The notes under the pieces were generated by a model, which ran no database searches, had not been told where the DNA came from, and saw only the letters and a list, made by a program, of their open reading frames with translations. A DNA stretch of 7,929 nt from Nitrospiria bacterium (GTDB taxonomy: Bacteria > Nitrospirota > CAKKRA01 > 9FT-COMBO-42-15): contig CAKKRA010000197.1 of assembly GCA_919902475.1 (NCBI GenBank), positions 1 to 7,929 of the forward strand, in the 5' to 3' direction. Shown here piece by piece: positions 5,714 to 7,929 of the stretch (positions are counted from its first letter, which is position 1; the number at the start of each line of letters is the position of its first letter). Made by a program: the position numbers and the translations under genes.

Positions 5714-5755
5714 TTCCCCTCACCCTAACCCTCTCCCCGAAGGGGAGAGGGGAAA
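5713..5755 (-). promoter_or_regulatory. Repeat-borne leader that can pair with the DUF559 ribosome binding site
   Basis: On the minus strand GAGGGGAAA (5721-5713), covering the Shine-Dalgarno sequence and the A of the ATG, is exactly complementary to TTTCCCCTC (5755-5747) upstream. This 9-bp pairing competes with the 10-bp stem of the repeat itself, so two mutually exclusive folds exist, one hiding the ribosome binding site. Regulation by this switch is inference. Confidence 0.45.
5716..5752 (+). repeat. Palindromic intergenic repeat, copy C
   Basis: A tail CCCCTCACCCTAA (5716-5728) leads to a perfect 10-bp stem, CCCTCTCCCC (5729-5738) with GGGGAGAGGG (5742-5751), and a 3-nt loop. It lies immediately upstream of the DUF559 start, in inverted orientation to copy B. 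Confidence 0.85.
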
Positions 5756-5764
5756 TTAAGATGG

Positions 5765-5782
5765 CCTCTCCCAAGAGGGGAG
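5765..5782. repeat. Degenerate palindromic repeat fragment, copy D
   Basis: CCTCT (5765-5769) pairs with AGAGG (5774-5778) around CCCA; CTCCC with GGGAG is an alternative pairing. The base make-up is like the other copies, but it lacks the conserved tail. It lies between the ATPase stop and copy C, 10 bp from it. Confidence 0.45.
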
Positions 5783-5821
5783 TATGTCAGATTGTTTCTT
5801 TCGCAGGCTGAAAGACCCCGC

Positions 5822-6730
5822 TTACCTTATCACCCTCGCTGAATTGGCAAATACTATCACATCCGGCAGGACATGGGCAATTGCTGCCATCATTGGCGTT
5901 AATACGCCTGTTGCAGCAAGGCTGACGCCGATAATATTAAAGACTATACCAATTGCAAGATTCTGCTTTATCACGCCAAAGGTTGTCCTTCCTATTTTTA
6001 TTGCCTCTGGTATCTGCCCCCAGTCATCCCTCATCAATGCCACATCTGCTGCCTCTATAGCAACATCTGTTCCTGCAACGCCCATTGCAATTCCAATATC
6101 TGCCCTTGCAAGCGCAGGGGCATCATTAATCCCATCGCCGACCATTGCAACCTTCCTGCCGTTTGCAATTAATTCCTGAACCTTTTTTACCTTGTCCTCT
6201 GGCATCAGCTCTGCTTCTACATTATCAATGCCGACCTGCTCAGCTATTGCCCTTGCAGTGCGCCAATTGTCTCCTGTCAGCATAATGATATTTTTTATAC
6301 CCGCATCTTTAATCTCTTTGATTGCCTCTATGCTTTCTTTTCTCACTATATCTGCAACTGCAATTACACCGCACACCTCGCTGTCATGGCTTATCAAAAA
6401 GGCGGTTTTGCCTTCCTCTTCCTTAGCCTTCATGTAGCTGTCTATCTCAGGCATTAATGCAATCTTTCCCTCTTTTATCAGCTCCCTGCTTCCCATAAGC
6501 ACATTCATGCCATTATATTTTGCTTTTACGCCTCTTCCGGGTATTATCTGAAAGTCGTATGGTTCAGGTATCTGAAGCCCTTGCTCCTCAGCCTTTTTTA
6601 TAATTGCCTTTGACAGCGGATGTTCAGAATACCGCTCTACTGCTGCTGCCATTGTGAGGATTTCATCCTCATTATGTTCTGCAAATGCCTTTATGTCTGT
6701 AATCCTCGGCTCGCCGATTGTTATTGTCCC
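5822..6730 (-). CDS. ATPase fragment, C-terminal half (N and P domains, last two helices)
   Basis: This is the second frame of the broken ATPase. True homology begins at GTITIGEPRITD; the Leu/Gln-rich stretch upstream in the same frame (to 6823) is only the out-of-frame reading of the CPC helix. It contains the nucleotide-binding His-Pro pair (SEHPLSKAI), GRGVKA, the TGDN motif, and the hinge GDGINDAPAL. Two membrane helices follow from about 5960 down to 5830, ending HVLPDVIVFANSARVIR. No ribosome binding site or plausible start precedes the homologous part, so separate expression is unlikely. Confidence 0.75.
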   Translation of the reverse strand, partial: GTITIGEPRITDIKAFAEHNEDEILTMAAAVERYSEHPLSKAIIKKAEEQGLQIPEPYDFQIIPGRGVKAKYNGMNVLMGSRELIKEGKIALMPEIDSYMKAKEEEGKTAFLISHDSEVCGVIAVADIVRKESIEAIKEIKDAGIKNIIMLTGDNWRTARAIAEQVGIDNVEAELMPEDKVKKVQELIANGRKVAMVGDGINDAPALARADIGIAMGVAGTDVAIEAADVALMRDDWGQIPEAIKIGRTTFGVIKQNLAIGIVFNIIGVSLAATGVLTPMMAAIAHVLPDVIVFANSARVIR

Positions 6731-7823
6731 TTCTTGCTGCCTTTCCTGTTCCTGCAACAACAGCAAGGGGTGTTGCAATAGCAACTGTGCAGGGACAGGC
6801 AACAACAATAACAGCAATAGCATAGATAAAATTGCCGCTAATCAGAAATGTTAATCCTGCAATCAACAGGATTGCAGGCGTAAAATAAGCAGCAAATTTA
6901 TCTGCAATCCTCTGGACAGGCGCTTTAGCAGACTCTGCCTCTTCAACAAGGTGGATTATCTTTGCGAGGGTTGTGTCAGCGCCGACATGTATTGCCTTTA
7001 TCTTTAAAAGCCCCGCGTCATTTATTGTTGCTGTATAGACATCGTCTCCAATCTTTTTTTCAGCAGGCATGGACTCGCCAGTTATCGCTGCCTGATTGAC
7101 AAAGGATGAGCCTTCAATAATCTTTCCATCAACAGGTATCCGCTCCCCAGGTCTCACGATGACCATATCGCCTTTTTTTATCTCCTCAATAGCTATTTCT
7201 ATTTCCCTTCCATCCTTAACAATCCTCGCACTCTTTGGCGTCAGCTTTATCAGCTCATCTAATGCCTTTCTCGCCTTGCCCATTGTCAGCTTATCAAGAT
7301 ACTCTGCAATGAGCATGAAAAATGCGATAACAGCAGATGAGAGGAATTCGCCGATTATCGCAGCAGCAGCAACGCCAAGCGCCATAAACACATCAGCAGT
7401 TATTGCCTTTGCCTTTAAATCAATAACAGCCTTTCTAACTAATGGATAGCCGCCGATGAGCGTAGCAATGATAGATGCGATGTCGTATCTGATTAAAGAG
7501 GACAGGATGCCGCTCCAGCCAATAATAATCAGGCTTCCAACAATTGCCATGCGAAGGAAATCAATCCTTGCTTCATGGCCTTCGTCTATTCTTCCACCGG
7601 CATCTTTAACCTTGTAGCCGAGCGTTTCTATGCCTTTCTTAATCTTGTCAAGATTAACCGAAGCAGGATTAAAGCTGACCTTTGCCTTTCCTGCGACAAA
7701 ATTTACAGAGACATCCTTTATGCCATCAAGGTTTTTTAATCCCTTTTCAATCTTTCCAGCACAGGATGCGCAGTCCATACCGCTAATATTCAATTCGCAG
7801 GTATCCATACTATCTTTTTCCAT
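6672..7823 (-). CDS. ATPase fragment, N-terminal half (HMA, actuator, CPC helix)
   Basis: This is the first frame, 383 residues as read. It starts with ATG at 7823; a second ATG five codons later is possible. One HMA domain has the metal-binding GMDCASC (15-21). Hydrophobic helices lie at about 92-110, 113-128, 143-157 and 160-176, then comes the actuator domain with the phosphatase motif TGES (248-251), helices at 313-328 and 332-350, and CPC at 343-345 in the unusual form ACPCTVAIATPLA, with Thr where Ala or Ser is common. The last 18 residues (DNNNRRAEDYRH onward) are out-of-frame sequence ending at a chance stop. Confidence 0.75.
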   Translation of the reverse strand: MEKDSMDTCELNISGMDCASCAGKIEKGLKNLDGIKDVSVNFVAGKAKVSFNPASVNLDKIKKGIETLGYKVKDAGGRIDEGHEARIDFLRMAIVGSLIIIGWSGILSSLIRYDIASIIATLIGGYPLVRKAVIDLKAKAITADVFMALGVAAAAIIGEFLSSAVIAFFMLIAEYLDKLTMGKARKALDELIKLTPKSARIVKDGREIEIAIEEIKKGDMVIVRPGERIPVDGKIIEGSSFVNQAAITGESMPAEKKIGDDVYTATINDAGLLKIKAIHVGADTTLAKIIHLVEEAESAKAPVQRIADKFAAYFTPAILLIAGLTFLISGNFIYAIAVIVVACPCTVAIATPLAVVAGTGKAARRDNNNRRAEDYRHKGICRT

Positions 7824-7835
7824 ATACCTATTCTT

Positions 7836-7866
7836 CCTAACCTTGCATGATATTTGTCTGTCAAAT
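7836..7866 (-). promoter_or_regulatory. Possible ATPase promoter with ArsR-type operator
   Basis: On the minus strand a perfect TTGACA (7864-7859) lies about 40 nt before the ATPase ATG, but at 17 nt spacing only the poor GTTAGG (7841-7836) follows. The -35 is embedded in a palindrome, ATTTG-N5-CAAAT (7852-7866), which could bind the nearby ArsR-family repressor. The -10 is weak, so this is tentative. Confidence 0.3.
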
Positions 7867-7870
7867 TGTT

Positions 7871-7908
7871 CACCCTCCCCCTAACCCCCTCCCATCAAGG
7901 GAGGGGGT
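7871..7908 (+). repeat. Palindromic intergenic repeat, copy E
   Basis: The tail CACCCTCCCCCTAA leads to a perfect 10-bp stem, ACCCCCTCCC (7884-7893) with GGGAGGGGGT (7899-7908). The loop ATCAA is the same as in copy A. It lies upstream of the ATPase promoter region; the last 20 bases of the window hold nothing I recognise. Confidence 0.8.
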
Positions 7909-7929
7909 AAAAAAGTTGTTAAATCCAAA

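Larger units (their letters stand above)
5822..7823 (-). pseudogene. Heavy-metal P-type ATPase, broken by an internal frameshifting deletion
   Basis: P1B-type ATPases export or import transition metals across the inner membrane at the cost of ATP. Two frames together cover the whole protein: HMA domain, membrane segments, actuator TGES, CPC motif, then the N and P domains with GDGIND and two last membrane helices. The first frame fits to Arg 365 (AGG at 6731-6729) and the second from the GGG at 6730-6728 on. In the family about 24 residues, including the phosphorylated Asp of DKTGT, lie between these points; here only GTITIG of that motif remains. The loss must be 2 mod 3 in length, about 71 or 74 nt. 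Neither half could pump metal. It is either a genuine recent pseudogene, since the rest is intact, or an assembly error. The metal is unclear: the neighbouring repressor suggests Zn or Cd, and the last helix lacks the MxxSS signature of Cu pumps. Confidence 0.85.

Noticed and set aside
5784..6179. Plus-strand 131-codon frame opposite the ATPase C-terminal half
   Set aside because: It is the shadow of the conserved P-domain on the other strand, and its low-complexity Ile/Ala/Ser content follows from that.
6731..6823. Leu/Gln-rich N-terminus of the second ATPase frame (LLLLLLLPVPAQLL...) as a signal peptide or a separate gene
   Set aside because: It is the out-of-frame reading of the CPC membrane helix, which is clearly coded in the other frame.
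6672..6823. Programmed ribosomal frameshifting to make one ATPase
   Set aside because: A frameshift would not restore the missing DKT segment, so a joined protein would still lack the phosphorylated Asp.
7884..7920. Copy E plus A-run as a terminator
   Set aside because: The A-run follows on the plus strand; read on the minus strand the T-run precedes the stem, so neither strand fits.

Overview
Every convincing gene in this window reads on the minus strand, so transcription runs from high to low coordinates. Base composition is moderately AT-rich and the protein set is plain bacterial housekeeping: peptide deformylase, methionyl-tRNA formyltransferase, a DUF116 protein, HtpX and RsmB, ending in the first codons of a cysteine-rich ferredoxin-like gene. 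The def-fmt-DUF116-rsmB order is known from anaerobic lineages such as Desulfobacterota and Nitrospirota. I infer a genome of that broad kind, possibly metagenome-derived, and cannot be more specific. I saw no tRNA, rRNA, CRISPR array or insertion sequence with a recognisable transposase.

Right part (about 7929-4908), metal-homeostasis module. It begins with a possible promoter/operator and a heavy-metal P-type ATPase. The ATPase is broken: at about 6730 the frame changes, and roughly 70-75 nt that should encode the phosphorylation loop, including the Asp of DKTGT, are missing. After it comes a small DUF559 (Vsr-like, PD-(D/E)XK-type) nuclease gene, then an ArsR/SmtB-family repressor with a TTG start. 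The repressor keeps both the ELCVCD (alpha-3) metal motif and the complete alpha-5 DxHx10HxxE site. The DUF559 gene lies between two inverted copies of a GC-rich palindromic repeat. One copy supplies its Shine-Dalgarno sequence and the other its stop codon. It therefore looks like a compact nuclease cassette dropped between the ATPase and its regulator, and it is the best candidate here for an undescribed system.

Middle (about 4907-4650), a gene-poor island of about 260 bp packed with palindromes: a GGGCGT-type stem after arsR, a 50-bp imperfect cruciform, and a roughly 145-bp MITE-like element with TGTTGAAAAA ends and internal GATTACACAGATT repeats.

Left part (4649-1), a tightly packed housekeeping cluster. 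def and fmt overlap by one base, the DUF116 gene follows fmt with no gap, and htpX follows after a 154-bp spacer that holds another palindromic repeat and an AAATTTG tandem repeat. rsmB is next, and its stop overlaps the start of the partial ferredoxin-like gene at the window edge. Def and Fmt act on the N-formyl group at opposite ends of translation initiation, and RsmB methylates 16S rRNA, so the cluster has a translation theme with HtpX (membrane protein quality control) added. rsmB is odd: its homologous N-terminal NusB-like domain is encoded upstream of the first conventional start codon, and no ATG, GTG or TTG is available in frame.
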